Source: Pseudoxanthomonas sp. PXM02 (GTDB taxonomy: Bacteria > Pseudomonadota > Gammaproteobacteria > Xanthomonadales > Xanthomonadaceae). From it: 64,000 bases of DNA. Below the pieces are notes generated by a model. That model was given only the letters and a program-made list of their open reading frames with translations, did no database searches and was not told where the DNA came from. The translations under genes and the position numbers were made by a program. Positions within the stretch are counted from its first letter, which is position 1. Each line of letters begins with the position of its first letter. The DNA lies in assembly GCF_014851805.1 (NCBI RefSeq), contig NZ_JACVAK010000002.1:1054001-1118000 (forward strand), read 5' to 3'. This document shows positions 51,102-59,552 of the stretch, piece by piece.

Positions 51102-51608
51102 TCAGCCGACCCAATCGGTGTGCGGATCGCCGTCGGCCTGCGGTGGGCGCGGCCACATCATCCGCAGGCGCACGGGGGCTTCGGATTCCCAGAACAGGGT
51201 GCCGCCCTGGCCGAATTCGCGTGCCAGCGCGTCGGCCTGGTCCAGCGAGGCATCCAGCACCAGGCAACCGTGTTCGACCATGCCGCCCTGGTTGTTGCAG
51301 CCCAACGCAGGATGGAAGGCCAGTTCGAGCGTGTGCAGGCGGGCGTGCAGGCGCTCCTGTGCGGCGTCGTTGAGGTGGCGGGGCGTGTCGCCGGGCGGGG
51401 GATTCCAGGCCGTGATGAACAGATAGCGGGAGGCCATGACCTGCCGCTCGACATCCTCGGCGGTCGTGCCGGTGCGGAACAGCCACTCCTGCCGGCCCAC
51501 GGTGACGAAGTAATGCGCGGCGGCCCAGGCAATGGCCAGCCGCGCGCGTTCCGCGTCGGGCACATCCCCCGTTCCGTTGCCGTTGGCGGGAACACTGTGT
51601 TCAGCCAT
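51102..51608 (-). CDS. DUF3293 domain protein
   Basis: 168 residues from the ATG at 51608. It contains ASRYLFITAWNPPPGDTPRHLNDAAQERLHARL and VEHGCLVLDASLDQADALAREFGQGGTLFWE, the pattern of DUF3293, a small cytoplasmic domain of unknown role. Its start faces the aminotransferase gene at 51679 from the other strand, leaving a 70-base shared promoter region. Confidence 0.82.
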   Translation of the reverse strand: MAEHSVPANGNGTGDVPDAERARLAIAWAAAHYFVTVGRQEWLFRTGTTAEDVERQVMASRYLFITAWNPPPGDTPRHLNDAAQERLHARLHTLELAFHPALGCNNQGGMVEHGCLVLDASLDQADALAREFGQGGTLFWESEAPVRLRMMWPRPPQADGDPHTDWVG

Positions 51609-51678
51609 GGCCGCATCATCGCGCGTAACGGCCAGCGCGTACACTCCGTCCTCCCCCTGTCCGAGTACCTGAACCAGG

Positions 51679-52830
51679 ATGTCCCAGCTCCAGACCAAGC
51701 TGCCCAAGGTGGGCACGACCATCTTCACCGTGATGTCGCAACTGGCCGCCGAGCACGGTGCGGTCAACCTGGGACAGGGGTTCCCGGACTTCGCGGTGCC
51801 GCAGCGGCTGGTGGATGAGCTGGATGCCGCCATGCGGGCCGGACACAACCAGTACGCTCCGATGACCGGCGTGGCACCGCTGCGCCAGGCCATCGCCGAG
51901 AAAGTGCTGCGCTGCTATGGCCGGGAAGTGAACCCGGACACCGAGATCACCGTGACCAGCGGCGCCACCGAGGCGCTGTTCAACGCGATCCACGCGGTGG
52001 TGCGCCCGGGCGAAGAGGTCATCGTGCTGGACCCGGCCTACGACAGCTACGAGCCCGCGATCGACCTGGCCGGCGCACGCGCCGTGCACGTGCCGCTGGA
52101 CCCGCAGACCTTCGCAGTGGACTGGGACCGCGTGCGCGCGGCGATCACGCCGAGGACGCGCCTGCTGATCGTCAACAGCCCGCACAACCCCTCGGGTGCG
52201 ATGTTCGACGAAGCTGACATCCGCGCGCTGTCCGCGCTGCTGGAAGGCACCGGCATCTACCTGATCTCGGACGAGGTGTACGAACACATCGTCTTCGACG
52301 GTCGCCGCCACGAATCCATCCTGCGTTATCCCGAACTGGCCGCACGTGCCTTTGTAGTGTCCAGCTTCGGCAAGACCTACCACTGCACCGGCTGGAAGAT
52401 AGGCTACGCCATCGCCCCACCCGCGCTGAGCGCGGAGTTCCGCAAGGTGCACCAGTACAACGTGTTCTGCACGTTCGCCCCGGCGCAGCACGCCTTCGCC
52501 GCGATGATCCGGCAGGAACCCGAGCACTACGAACAACTGGGCGCGTTCTACCAGGAGAAGCGCGACCGCTTCCGCGAACAGCTGCTGGGCACGAAGTTCA
52601 AGCCGCTGCCGGTGCCGGGCGGTTACTTCCAACTGGTCGACTATTCGGCGGTCAGCGACCTGCCGGATGCCGAGTTCGTGAAGTGGCTGACCATCGAGCA
52701 CGGCGTCACCGCGATTCCGCTGTCGCCGTTCTACGAGGCTGCGCCGGCGGGACAGCGACTGGCGCGGTTGTGCTTCGCCAAGAACGAAGCGACGCTGGAT
52801 GCGGCGATCGAACGATTGAAGAAGCTGTGA
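51679..52830 (+). CDS. ybdL: PLP-dependent methionine aminotransferase (YbdL-like)
   Basis: 383 residues, fold-type I class I/II aminotransferase. The PLP lysine is Lys232 (SFGKTYHCTGWKIGY), with NPHNPSGAMF and SDEVYEHIVFD as conserved cofactor contacts; the N-terminus VNLGQGFPDFAVPQRLVDEL is also typical. The HCTGWK form and the C-terminal PLSPFYEAAPAGQRLARLCFAKNEATLDAAIERL match the YbdL/KAT-like methionine and glutamine aminotransferases. It converts 4-methylthio-2-oxobutyrate to methionine with glutamine or another donor. The omega-amidase gene overlaps its stop by one base. Confidence 0.9.
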   Translation: MSQLQTKLPKVGTTIFTVMSQLAAEHGAVNLGQGFPDFAVPQRLVDELDAAMRAGHNQYAPMTGVAPLRQAIAEKVLRCYGREVNPDTEITVTSGATEALFNAIHAVVRPGEEVIVLDPAYDSYEPAIDLAGARAVHVPLDPQTFAVDWDRVRAAITPRTRLLIVNSPHNPSGAMFDEADIRALSALLEGTGIYLISDEVYEHIVFDGRRHESILRYPELAARAFVVSSFGKTYHCTGWKIGYAIAPPALSAEFRKVHQYNVFCTFAPAQHAFAAMIRQEPEHYEQLGAFYQEKRDRFREQLLGTKFKPLPVPGGYFQLVDYSAVSDLPDAEFVKWLTIEHGVTAIPLSPFYEAAPAGQRLARLCFAKNEATLDAAIERLKKL

Positions 52831-53645
52831 TGAGCGAGTCGGTGCCGATGCAGGATCTGCGCATTTCCCTCGTCCAGGGCGAGACGCGCTGGCATGATCC
52901 GGCCGGAAACCGTGACTACTACGGCGGCCTGATCGCACCGCTGGCTGGCACCACCGATCTGGTCATCCTGCCGGAGACCTTCACCAGCGGCTTCAGCAAC
53001 GAGGCGATCGACCAGGCCGAAGGCATGGACGGTCCCACGATCAGTTGGATCCGCGAGCAGGCCAAGACGCTCGATGCGGCGATCACCGGCAGCGTGCAGT
53101 TGCGTACGGCGGAAGGCGTGTTCAACCGCCTGCTGTTCGCGACGCCCGACGGCGCATTGCAGCACTACGACAAGCGCCATCTGTTCCGTTACGCCAACGA
53201 GCACAAACGCTATGCCGCCGGTCGCGACCGGCTGACGGTGGAATGGAAGGGCTGGCGGATCAATCCGCTGGTCTGCTACGACCTGCGGTTCCCGGTGTTC
53301 GCGCGCAACCGTTACGACGTGGAGCGTCCGGAACAGCTGGACTTCGACCTGCAGATCTTCGTCGCCAACTGGCCTGCACCGCGCGCGTATCCGTGGAAGA
53401 CGTTGCTGCGTGCGCGGGCGATCGAGAACCTGTGCTACGTGGCGGCGGTGAATCGCGCGGGCACGGACGGCAACGGGCATGAGTACAGCGGCGACAGCGC
53501 AGTGATCGACATGCTCGGGCAGCCGGTGGTGGAGTTGCCGGCGGGCGAGGGCGTGGTAACGACGACGATCTCGGCGGAGGCGCTGGCGGCGCATCGGGAG
53601 CGGTTTCCGGCGATGCTGGATGGGGATCGGTTCGAATTGCTTTGA
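52830..53645 (+). CDS. yafV: Omega-amidase, nitrilase family (YafV-like)
   Basis: 271 residues with the nitrilase Glu-Lys-Cys triad: Glu49 (ILPETFTSGF), Lys115 (YDKRHLF) and Cys149 (LVCYDLRFPVF). The family removes the amide from 2-oxoglutaramate or 2-oxosuccinamate made by glutamine transaminases, which pulls the transaminase reaction forward. Its TGATG overlap with the methionine aminotransferase supports a coupled glutamine transaminase-omega-amidase pair, as used to close methionine salvage. No other salvage gene is in the window. Confidence 0.92.
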   Translation: MSESVPMQDLRISLVQGETRWHDPAGNRDYYGGLIAPLAGTTDLVILPETFTSGFSNEAIDQAEGMDGPTISWIREQAKTLDAAITGSVQLRTAEGVFNRLLFATPDGALQHYDKRHLFRYANEHKRYAAGRDRLTVEWKGWRINPLVCYDLRFPVFARNRYDVERPEQLDFDLQIFVANWPAPRAYPWKTLLRARAIENLCYVAAVNRAGTDGNGHEYSGDSAVIDMLGQPVVELPAGEGVVTTTISAEALAAHRERFPAMLDGDRFELL

Positions 53646-53653
53646 GCTGTAGA

Positions 53654-54405
53654 ACCCCTCTCCCTGCGGGAGAGGGGTTGGGGTGAGGGGCGACGAAGTC
53701 CGTTGCCCGTGAGAGCCGTTGGTCCGTCCAAGCCATCGCGTTGAACTCCAAGGCCTGTCGGCATGCTCTCTCTTGAGCGCAGGCAGGGTGCCGCTGGCCG
53801 CGGGGGCCTTACTTTTCTTTGCTTGTGCAAAGAAAAGTAAGCAAAAGAAACACCCCCCGGCGGTCCGCCCGCCGCTGCGCGGCGGGTTCGCAGTCCCAGC
53901 GGGAATTTTCGGACGGGGCATCCTGCCCCGGCCGAAAACGGCGCACGTCCTGTGCGCCGCCCTGCGGGTTTACCCGCCGTGACTGCCGGACCTCAGGGGC
54001 CCCGGAAGCCGACACGGAAAAATTCGGTGTGCACGCTTTTGACGTGGCTTCTTGGGTCCCCATGAGGCACGGCGAGGAGGGTGGGTAAAACCCGAAGGGC
54101 GCCGTCATGGATGACGGCGTTTCCGTATGGCACAGGGATGTGCCTTACGGAAATTCCCGCCCTGCTCGCGGACCCGGAGCGAAGCGGAGGGCGTGCCGCC
54201 TGGGGTGTGTTTCTTTGATTCTTTCTTTGCACAAGCAAAGAAAGAATGCCTCCGCGGCGAGCGGCGCCATCTATGCAGAGAAGAAGAGTCATACCGTAAG
54301 GCCATCAAACCAATGGCATCGCGGACGCGGTTCCAAGGATAGGGCGCGAGGAATGCGGACTCCGTTGCCCCTCACCCCAACCCCTCTCCCGATGGGAGAG
54401 GGGCT
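53654..54405. repeat. Nested inverted-repeat element, gene-free
   Basis: The outer arms 53654-53702 and 54356-54405 are about 50 bases each, with cccctctccctgcgggagag facing its complement. Within them, longer inner arms run from about 53807 to 53945 and 54110 to 54250; both have a short perfect palindrome near the outer end: ttacttttctttgc/gcaaagaaaagtaa (53809-53840) and attctttctttgc/gcaaagaaagaat (54218-54247). The middle ~160 bases do not pair. Several weak reading frames run across it on both strands with FFACAKK-like ends, but these follow from the palindromes. No gene is supported in this 768-base interval. Confidence 0.8.
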
Positions 54406-54413
54406 CTAAAGCA

Positions 54414-54863
54414 TCAGCCGCTCTTCTGCGGCAGGATCTGGCACACCGCCTGGCACATCACCAGCATGCGTCCCGCGTCGTCGCGTACTTCGCCAGCGAG
54501 GAACAACTGGTTGCGCGTGCGCTCCACCAACTTCGCATGACAGGTGATGTGTGACATCTCCGGCGTCACCGGTCGCAGATACTGCGTGTTGAGCGACGTG
54601 GTGACGCTGGGTGGCGCGATCAGGTACGAGAACGGCCCCAGCGTATTGTCCAGCGCCGCCACGATGAAACCGCCCTGCATGTGCCCGATCGGATTCTGGT
54701 AGCGCGACAGTACCGGAAAGCGCATCGCCAGCGACTGGCCTTCCACGTACTCCACCGGTTCGCCCTGCATGTCGAGCAGGCAGGGCGGTGGGATCTGCAG
54801 GGGCACGCCCGCAGGCAGTCGGGCGCGCAGCAGGGCGTTGATGTCGGTGGCGGTGTCGCTCAT
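54414..54863 (-). CDS. PaaI-type hotdog-fold thioesterase
   Basis: 149 residues: hotdog core with RYQNPIGHMQGGFIVAALDNTLGPFSYLIA, then VTTSLNTQYLRPVTPEMSHITCHAKLVERTRNQLFLAGEV. The HMQGG and DNTLG elements are those of PaaI-like acyl-CoA thioesterases. It would hydrolyse a thioester of an acyl-CoA or aryl-CoA, with unknown specificity. It overlaps the upstream exported-protein gene by four bases (ATGA). Confidence 0.85.
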   Translation of the reverse strand: MSDTATDINALLRARLPAGVPLQIPPPCLLDMQGEPVEYVEGQSLAMRFPVLSRYQNPIGHMQGGFIVAALDNTLGPFSYLIAPPSVTTSLNTQYLRPVTPEMSHITCHAKLVERTRNQLFLAGEVRDDAGRMLVMCQAVCQILPQKSG

Positions 54864-55237
54864 CGGGTGAAGCTCAGTTCGAACGAGGTGAAGAACGGCG
54901 CCCGCGGCGGCGGAGCGAGTGCGCTGCCGTTGATCTGCTTCTGCACGCAGATCGCCAGCGGGGTGCTGCCTTCGCGCCAGGTACGGACCACCTTGCCGGC
55001 AGCATTCAGTTCCGCCACTACCACGAACGGCGAGGTGTCGGCCGTCGGCGTCGCGCAGCCGGCAATGGCGGCCTCCAGCGCAACGCCCTGCGCGTCGCGC
55101 ATGGCGTCGGCCTCGGCAGCGGGCAGGGAGGCTTCGTCGGCATCCGCGCGCTGCTTGGCCGTCGTGTAGTCGCCGGGCGACTGCGCATGCGCCAGCGAGG
55201 CGCAGCACAGGCCGAAGGCAAGCAGGATGTTTCGCAT
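54860..55237 (-). CDS. Small exported protein, paralogue of the protein at 38928
   Basis: 125 residues with signal MRNILLAFGLCCASLAHAQS. The C-terminal half VVVAELNAAGKVVRTWREGSTPLAICVQKQINGSALAPPPRAPFF shares the layout G-K-V-V, one Cys and P-P-x-A-P-F with the protein at 38928-39302. GAGGA lies five bases before the ATG at 55237; an ATG four codons earlier overlaps the upstream stop and is also possible. The function is unknown. It sits between the sugar dehydrogenase and the thioesterase. Confidence 0.75.
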   Translation of the reverse strand: MRNILLAFGLCCASLAHAQSPGDYTTAKQRADADEASLPAAEADAMRDAQGVALEAAIAGCATPTADTSPFVVVAELNAAGKVVRTWREGSTPLAICVQKQINGSALAPPPRAPFFTSFELSFTR

Positions 55238-55245
55238 CGTCGTCC

Positions 55246-56457
55246 TCATGGCGCCTGCGGCGCTTCGATGCGCCAGATCTTGCCGTCGTCTTCGTCGGTG
55301 AGGACGTAGACCTTGCCATCCGCGCTGACGCGGACGTCGCGCACGCGCTCGCCGATCTCGTTGAGCAGGCGCTCCTCGCCGACGATCTTGTTGCCGTCCA
55401 GGGTCAGGCGGATCAGGTTGCGCTCGGCCAGTGCGCCCAGGAACAGGCTGTTGTTCCACGAGTTGTCAGGTGCGTTGACGAGGAAGGCCATGCCGGACAC
55501 GCCGGGTGACTTCTCCCACAGGTGGTACGGCTGCTCCATGCCGTCCTTCGCCTTGCCTTCGGCTTCGGGAATCGGCTGGCCGGAATAGTTGATGCCATAG
55601 GTGATGGTGGGCCAGCCGTAGTTCTTGCCGGCTTCCGGCAGGTTGATCTCGTCGCCACCGCGCGGGCCGTGCTCGCTCTGCCAGAGCGTGCCGGTGCGCG
55701 GATCGCGCGCCATGCCCTGCATGTTGCGGTGGCCGTAGCTGTAGATCTCGGGGCGCGCATCGGCACGGCCCACGAAAGGATTGTCCTGCGGCACGCTGCC
55801 ATCCAGGTTCAACCGCACCAGCTTGCCCTGCAGCTTGTCGAGTTCCTGTGCGGTGGGGCGCTGGTTGCGCTCGCCCTGGCTGATGAAGACGTGGCCTGCG
55901 TCGTCGAACACGATGCGCGAACCGAAATGGTTCGGGCCTTCGAGCTTCGGCTCCTGCCGGTAGATCACCTTGACGTCCGTCAGCACATCACCCGACAGCG
56001 TGCCGTAGGCAACCGCCGTACCTGCGGTGCCGTTGTCGCCGGGCTCGGCATAGCTCAGGTAGATGCGCTGGCTGCTGGCGTAGTCCGGTGCGAGCACGAC
56101 ATCCAGCAGGCCGCCCTGGCCGGGGGCGAAGACCTTCGGCACGCCGGTGATCGGTGCGGACACCGCGCCGTCGGCACCCACGCGGCGCAACTGGCCGCTG
56201 CGTTCGGTGACCAGCATCGCGCCATCGGGCAGGAACGCCAGGCTCCACGGATGGTCCAGGCCGCTGGCCACGCGCGTGACGCGGATCTGGCCTTGCGCGC
56301 TGGCCAGTGTCTGCGCCGGCTGTTCGACGGGAGCAGCCGGGGCTGCAGCCGGTGCCGCGGGCTTCGCGGCGTCGCCATTGGCGGAGGAATTGCAGGCGGC
56401 CAGGGGCAGTGCGAGGAGGAGGGCGGTGGCGAGTCGGTGGGGGGCGTGGCGCAACAT
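55246..56457 (-). CDS. PQQ-dependent soluble aldose dehydrogenase-like lipoprotein (YliI/GSDH family)
   Basis: 403 residues with a lipoprotein signal (LLLALPLAACNSS). The six-bladed propeller is visible by repeated motifs: SGLDHPWSLAFLPDGAMLVTERSGQLRRV, GQGGLLDVVLAPDYA, YSYGHRNMQGMARDPRTGTLWQSEHGPRGGDEIN and GKNYGWP. These match the glucose/sorbosone dehydrogenase family, which oxidises aldoses in the periplasm with PQQ. PQQ biosynthesis genes are not in the window. The first ~45 mature residues are Ala/Pro-rich and unstructured, a linker from the membrane. Confidence 0.92.
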   Translation of the reverse strand: MLRHAPHRLATALLLALPLAACNSSANGDAAKPAAPAAAPAAPVEQPAQTLASAQGQIRVTRVASGLDHPWSLAFLPDGAMLVTERSGQLRRVGADGAVSAPITGVPKVFAPGQGGLLDVVLAPDYASSQRIYLSYAEPGDNGTAGTAVAYGTLSGDVLTDVKVIYRQEPKLEGPNHFGSRIVFDDAGHVFISQGERNQRPTAQELDKLQGKLVRLNLDGSVPQDNPFVGRADARPEIYSYGHRNMQGMARDPRTGTLWQSEHGPRGGDEINLPEAGKNYGWPTITYGINYSGQPIPEAEGKAKDGMEQPYHLWEKSPGVSGMAFLVNAPDNSWNNSLFLGALAERNLIRLTLDGNKIVGEERLLNEIGERVRDVRVSADGKVYVLTDEDDGKIWRIEAPQAP

Positions 56458-56480
56458 CGTGTCTCCTGTGAGGGGGAAGT

Positions 56481-58355
56481 TCAGCGGTAACCGGCGGCCT
56501 GCAGTTCGAACAGTTCGGCGTAGCGGCCGCCGGCGGCCATGAGTTGTTCGTGCGTGCCGCTGGCCTCCAGGCGGCCCTGGTCGAGGACCAGGATGCGATC
56601 GGCCATGCGGACGCTGGAGAAACGGTGCGAGATCAGCACCGCGGTCCGATTGTCCGACAATTCCTTGAAGCGTTGGAAGACCTCGAACTCGGAGCGCGCA
56701 TCGAGTGCGGCGGTCGGTTCATCCAGGATCATCACCTGCGCATCGCGCATGTAGGCGCGCGCGATGGCGATCTTCTGCCATTGGCCACCCGACAGGTCGA
56801 CGCTGTTCTTGAAGCGGCGGCCCACCAACTGGTCGTAACCGCGCGGCAGGCCGGCGATCACTTCGTCGGCCATCGCGCGCGCCGCCGCATCGCGGATACG
56901 CGCGTCGTCGTTCATGGCATCGATGCGGCCCACGCCGATGTTCTCGCCGGCCGTCAAGTGGTAGCGCACGAAATCCTGGAAGATCACGCCGATGTTGGCG
57001 CGCAGGTCGTCGATGTCGTAGTCACGCAGATCGCGTCCGTCCAGCAGGATACGGCCTTCGTCCGGATCGTAGAGCCGCGCGAGCAGCTTCACCAGCGTGG
57101 TCTTGCCGGCCCCGTTCTCGCCGACCAGCGCCAGCACTTCGCCGGCATGCAACTGGAAATCGAGATGGCGCACCGCCCAGCGTTCGGCATCGGGATAGCG
57201 GAAGCCGACGTTCTCGAACACGAAACCCTGTGTGATCGGTCGCGGGATCGGTACGGCGTCGGCGGGTGAGGTGATCTCCGGCTCGATCTCGAAGAACGAG
57301 AACAGGTCGTCCAGGTACAGCGCCTGGCCGGCGACCTGCGAGAAGCCGATCAGCAGTCCTTCCAGCAATTGGCGCAGGCGCAGGAAACTGCCCGCGAGGA
57401 ACGTAAGGTCGCCGATGGTGAAATCACCGCGCACCGTGCGCCAGGCGATATAGCCGTACGCGACGTAGTAGCCCAGCGTGCCCAGCGCCGCGAGCACCGT
57501 GCCCCACAGGGCACGTCGGCGAGCCAGCGCACGGTTGGCGAGGAAGAATTTCTCCGCCAGTCCGCGATAGCGCTCGATCAGGAACCGGTGGAGGTTGAAG
57601 ATCTTCACCTCCTTGGCCGTTTCCACGCTGGCGCCCATCTGGCGCAGGTATTCCAGCTGCCGACGCTCGGGTGTCCACTGGAAGTTCAGCGAGTAGCCCA
57701 GCGCGTTGAAATGCGCTTCGCCGACGAAAGCGGGGATCAGCGCCAGTGCCAGCAGTGCGATCAGCCAGGGCGCATACACCAGCAGGCCGGCCGCGAACGC
57801 GACGACGGTGATCGCGTCCTGCACCTGGCCGAACAGCTGGCTCATCAGGTTCATGCGCCCCATCGTCTGGCGGCGCGCGCGATCGAGCTTGTCCTGCAGG
57901 TCGGGGTCTTCGAAGTCCTCCAGGTCCAACGTGGCGGCGTGCTCCATCAGCCGCACGCTGGTCGCATTGGTGAACAGTTCCGACAGCAGCGCATCGGCAT
58001 AGCTGATCAGCCGGCCGAGCAGGTCGGAACCGATGGCGAGTGCGAACTCCAGCGCCAGCAGCGTCGCCAGCGTGTCGAGCTGTCCGCTGCGCCACGCCTC
58101 GCCCAGCGAACCGAAATCGAGGCCCAGCCCGACCAGGCGGATGGCTTCGTCGATGATCAGCTTGGCGATGTACAGCGTCACCACGGGAACGAACGCCCGT
58201 ATCAGCCGCAGCCCGAGGCTTGCCAGCGTCAGGACGCGGCTGGTCTGCCAGATCTGGCGCAGGAACGGCCCGAGGTTGCGCATCGCATCGAAGCGCTCGC
58301 GCAGGTTGGGCGTGGGATTGCGTGCGGGCGCGGCGTGCGGGGAGGGCGACGACAT
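56481..58355 (-). CDS. ABC exporter, fused permease-ATPase
   Basis: 624 residues. An N-terminal six-helix transmembrane domain (to about 340) is followed by an ATP-binding domain: Walker A GENGAGKTTLV, signature DLSGGQWQKIAIARAY, Walker B VMILDEPTAAL and the H-loop ISHRFSSV. It exports an unknown substrate as a homodimer. An ATG at 58355 is preferred to an upstream GTG. It lies between the RND adaptor and the sugar dehydrogenase on the same strand, but the 76-base gap to the adaptor makes co-transcription uncertain. Confidence 0.93.
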   Translation of the reverse strand: MSSPSPHAAPARNPTPNLRERFDAMRNLGPFLRQIWQTSRVLTLASLGLRLIRAFVPVVTLYIAKLIIDEAIRLVGLGLDFGSLGEAWRSGQLDTLATLLALEFALAIGSDLLGRLISYADALLSELFTNATSVRLMEHAATLDLEDFEDPDLQDKLDRARRQTMGRMNLMSQLFGQVQDAITVVAFAAGLLVYAPWLIALLALALIPAFVGEAHFNALGYSLNFQWTPERRQLEYLRQMGASVETAKEVKIFNLHRFLIERYRGLAEKFFLANRALARRRALWGTVLAALGTLGYYVAYGYIAWRTVRGDFTIGDLTFLAGSFLRLRQLLEGLLIGFSQVAGQALYLDDLFSFFEIEPEITSPADAVPIPRPITQGFVFENVGFRYPDAERWAVRHLDFQLHAGEVLALVGENGAGKTTLVKLLARLYDPDEGRILLDGRDLRDYDIDDLRANIGVIFQDFVRYHLTAGENIGVGRIDAMNDDARIRDAAARAMADEVIAGLPRGYDQLVGRRFKNSVDLSGGQWQKIAIARAYMRDAQVMILDEPTAALDARSEFEVFQRFKELSDNRTAVLISHRFSSVRMADRILVLDQGRLEASGTHEQLMAAGGRYAELFELQAAGYR

Positions 58356-58431
58356 GGCGGGATTGTGCCCGTTCACGGCGTTGCCGTCAGTGAAGGCAAG
58401 GGCGCGTGGTGCCTGCCTTCACCTCTGACTG

Positions 58432-59532
58432 TCATCGCATTGCAATGGCGGGACCCAGCGGCTGGATGTCGAGCGGCTGGCCGGCTTCGACGCGTTCGCC
58501 GCCACGCACGATCAGGCGGTCGCCGGCGCTGACGCTGCCGCTGACTTCGACCAGTCCTTCCACTTCGGCACCGGTCTTGACCGGCACGCGCTCGGCCTTG
58601 CCGGCCGCGTCCACGCGCATGACGAAGTCGCCTTCGCGGCGCAGGATCACCGCATCGCGCGGAACGGCCACCACGGTGCGCGTCTCGGCGCTGGGCAGGC
58701 CCACGTCCACCGCGGTGCCGACCGGAATGTCCAGGCCTTGCACGGCGATGCGCAGCTCCAGTTGCCGTGAGGCTTCGTCGCCTACCGGAACCAGCGCGCT
58801 GACCGGATAAGTGCGCTCCTGGCCGGCGTTGCGCACGCGCACCTCGGTGCCGGAACCCAGGTGCCGGGCCAGATCGACGGGCGCGCGAACGCGCACTTCC
58901 TGCGCGCCCGTGTCCACCAGGCGTGCGACCGAACCGCCGATGACCAGATACTCGCCAATCTGCGTCAGCCGCTCGGCGACGATGCCGTCGAACGGGGCGC
59001 GGATCACCATCTGCGTGCGCTGGTGACGGGTCTGCGCCAGTTGCGCCAGCACGCGCGCACGGTCCTGTACCAGCACGTCGCGGTCGGCACGCAACTGCTC
59101 GTACTGCGCGCGGGCGATGTTCTGCTCCGCTGCCAACTGCGCGTAGCGCTGTTCCTGCCGGTTGGCGAGTGCCAGTTGCGCCTGGATACGCGCCAGGTCG
59201 GCCTGACCTTCCTGCTCGCGCAGGCGTAGCGCGGTGTCGTCGAGCACCGCCAGAGCCTGGCCCCGACGCACGCGCTGCCCGACCTCCGCCACCTCGACGA
59301 CGCGACCATCCTGTTCGCCGGCCACGCGCGCGTCGCGCCGGCTGATGACGCTGCCCGGCGACCAGTGGCGCGGCGCGAACGCGGTGCGGACGGCGGGCGC
59401 AACGCTGACGATGGCGGGTGGCGCATCGACCTTCCCGGTGGGTGCGCTGGCATCGGCGTCCCGTTTCACCAGGGGGAGGGTGAGGACGCCGGCCAGCGCG
59501 GAAGCGATCAGCAGTTTGGGCAAGGTACGCAT
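58432..59532 (-). CDS. RND efflux periplasmic adaptor subunit
   Basis: 366 residues: a short signal/anchor (LLIASALAGVLTLP), then biotinyl-lipoyl half-motifs VGQRVRRGQALAVLDDTALRLREQEGQ and VIRAPFDGIVAERLTQIGEYLVIGG, a coiled-coil hairpin (LARIQAQLALANRQEQRYAQLAAEQ), and beta-barrel and membrane-proximal domains ending with AGDRLIVRGGERVEAGQPLDI. It links the RND permease at 59553 to an outer-membrane channel. It starts 20 bases after the permease stop. Confidence 0.93.
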   Translation of the reverse strand: MRTLPKLLIASALAGVLTLPLVKRDADASAPTGKVDAPPAIVSVAPAVRTAFAPRHWSPGSVISRRDARVAGEQDGRVVEVAEVGQRVRRGQALAVLDDTALRLREQEGQADLARIQAQLALANRQEQRYAQLAAEQNIARAQYEQLRADRDVLVQDRARVLAQLAQTRHQRTQMVIRAPFDGIVAERLTQIGEYLVIGGSVARLVDTGAQEVRVRAPVDLARHLGSGTEVRVRNAGQERTYPVSALVPVGDEASRQLELRIAVQGLDIPVGTAVDVGLPSAETRTVVAVPRDAVILRREGDFVMRVDAAGKAERVPVKTGAEVEGLVEVSGSVSAGDRLIVRGGERVEAGQPLDIQPLGPAIAMR

Positions 59533-59552
59533 GGGGTTCTCCGGAGCAGGGG

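Noticed and set aside
53808-54310. Small genes with FFACAKK-like ends on both strands
   Set aside because: They are produced by the palindromes of the nested repeat and lack ribosome sites.
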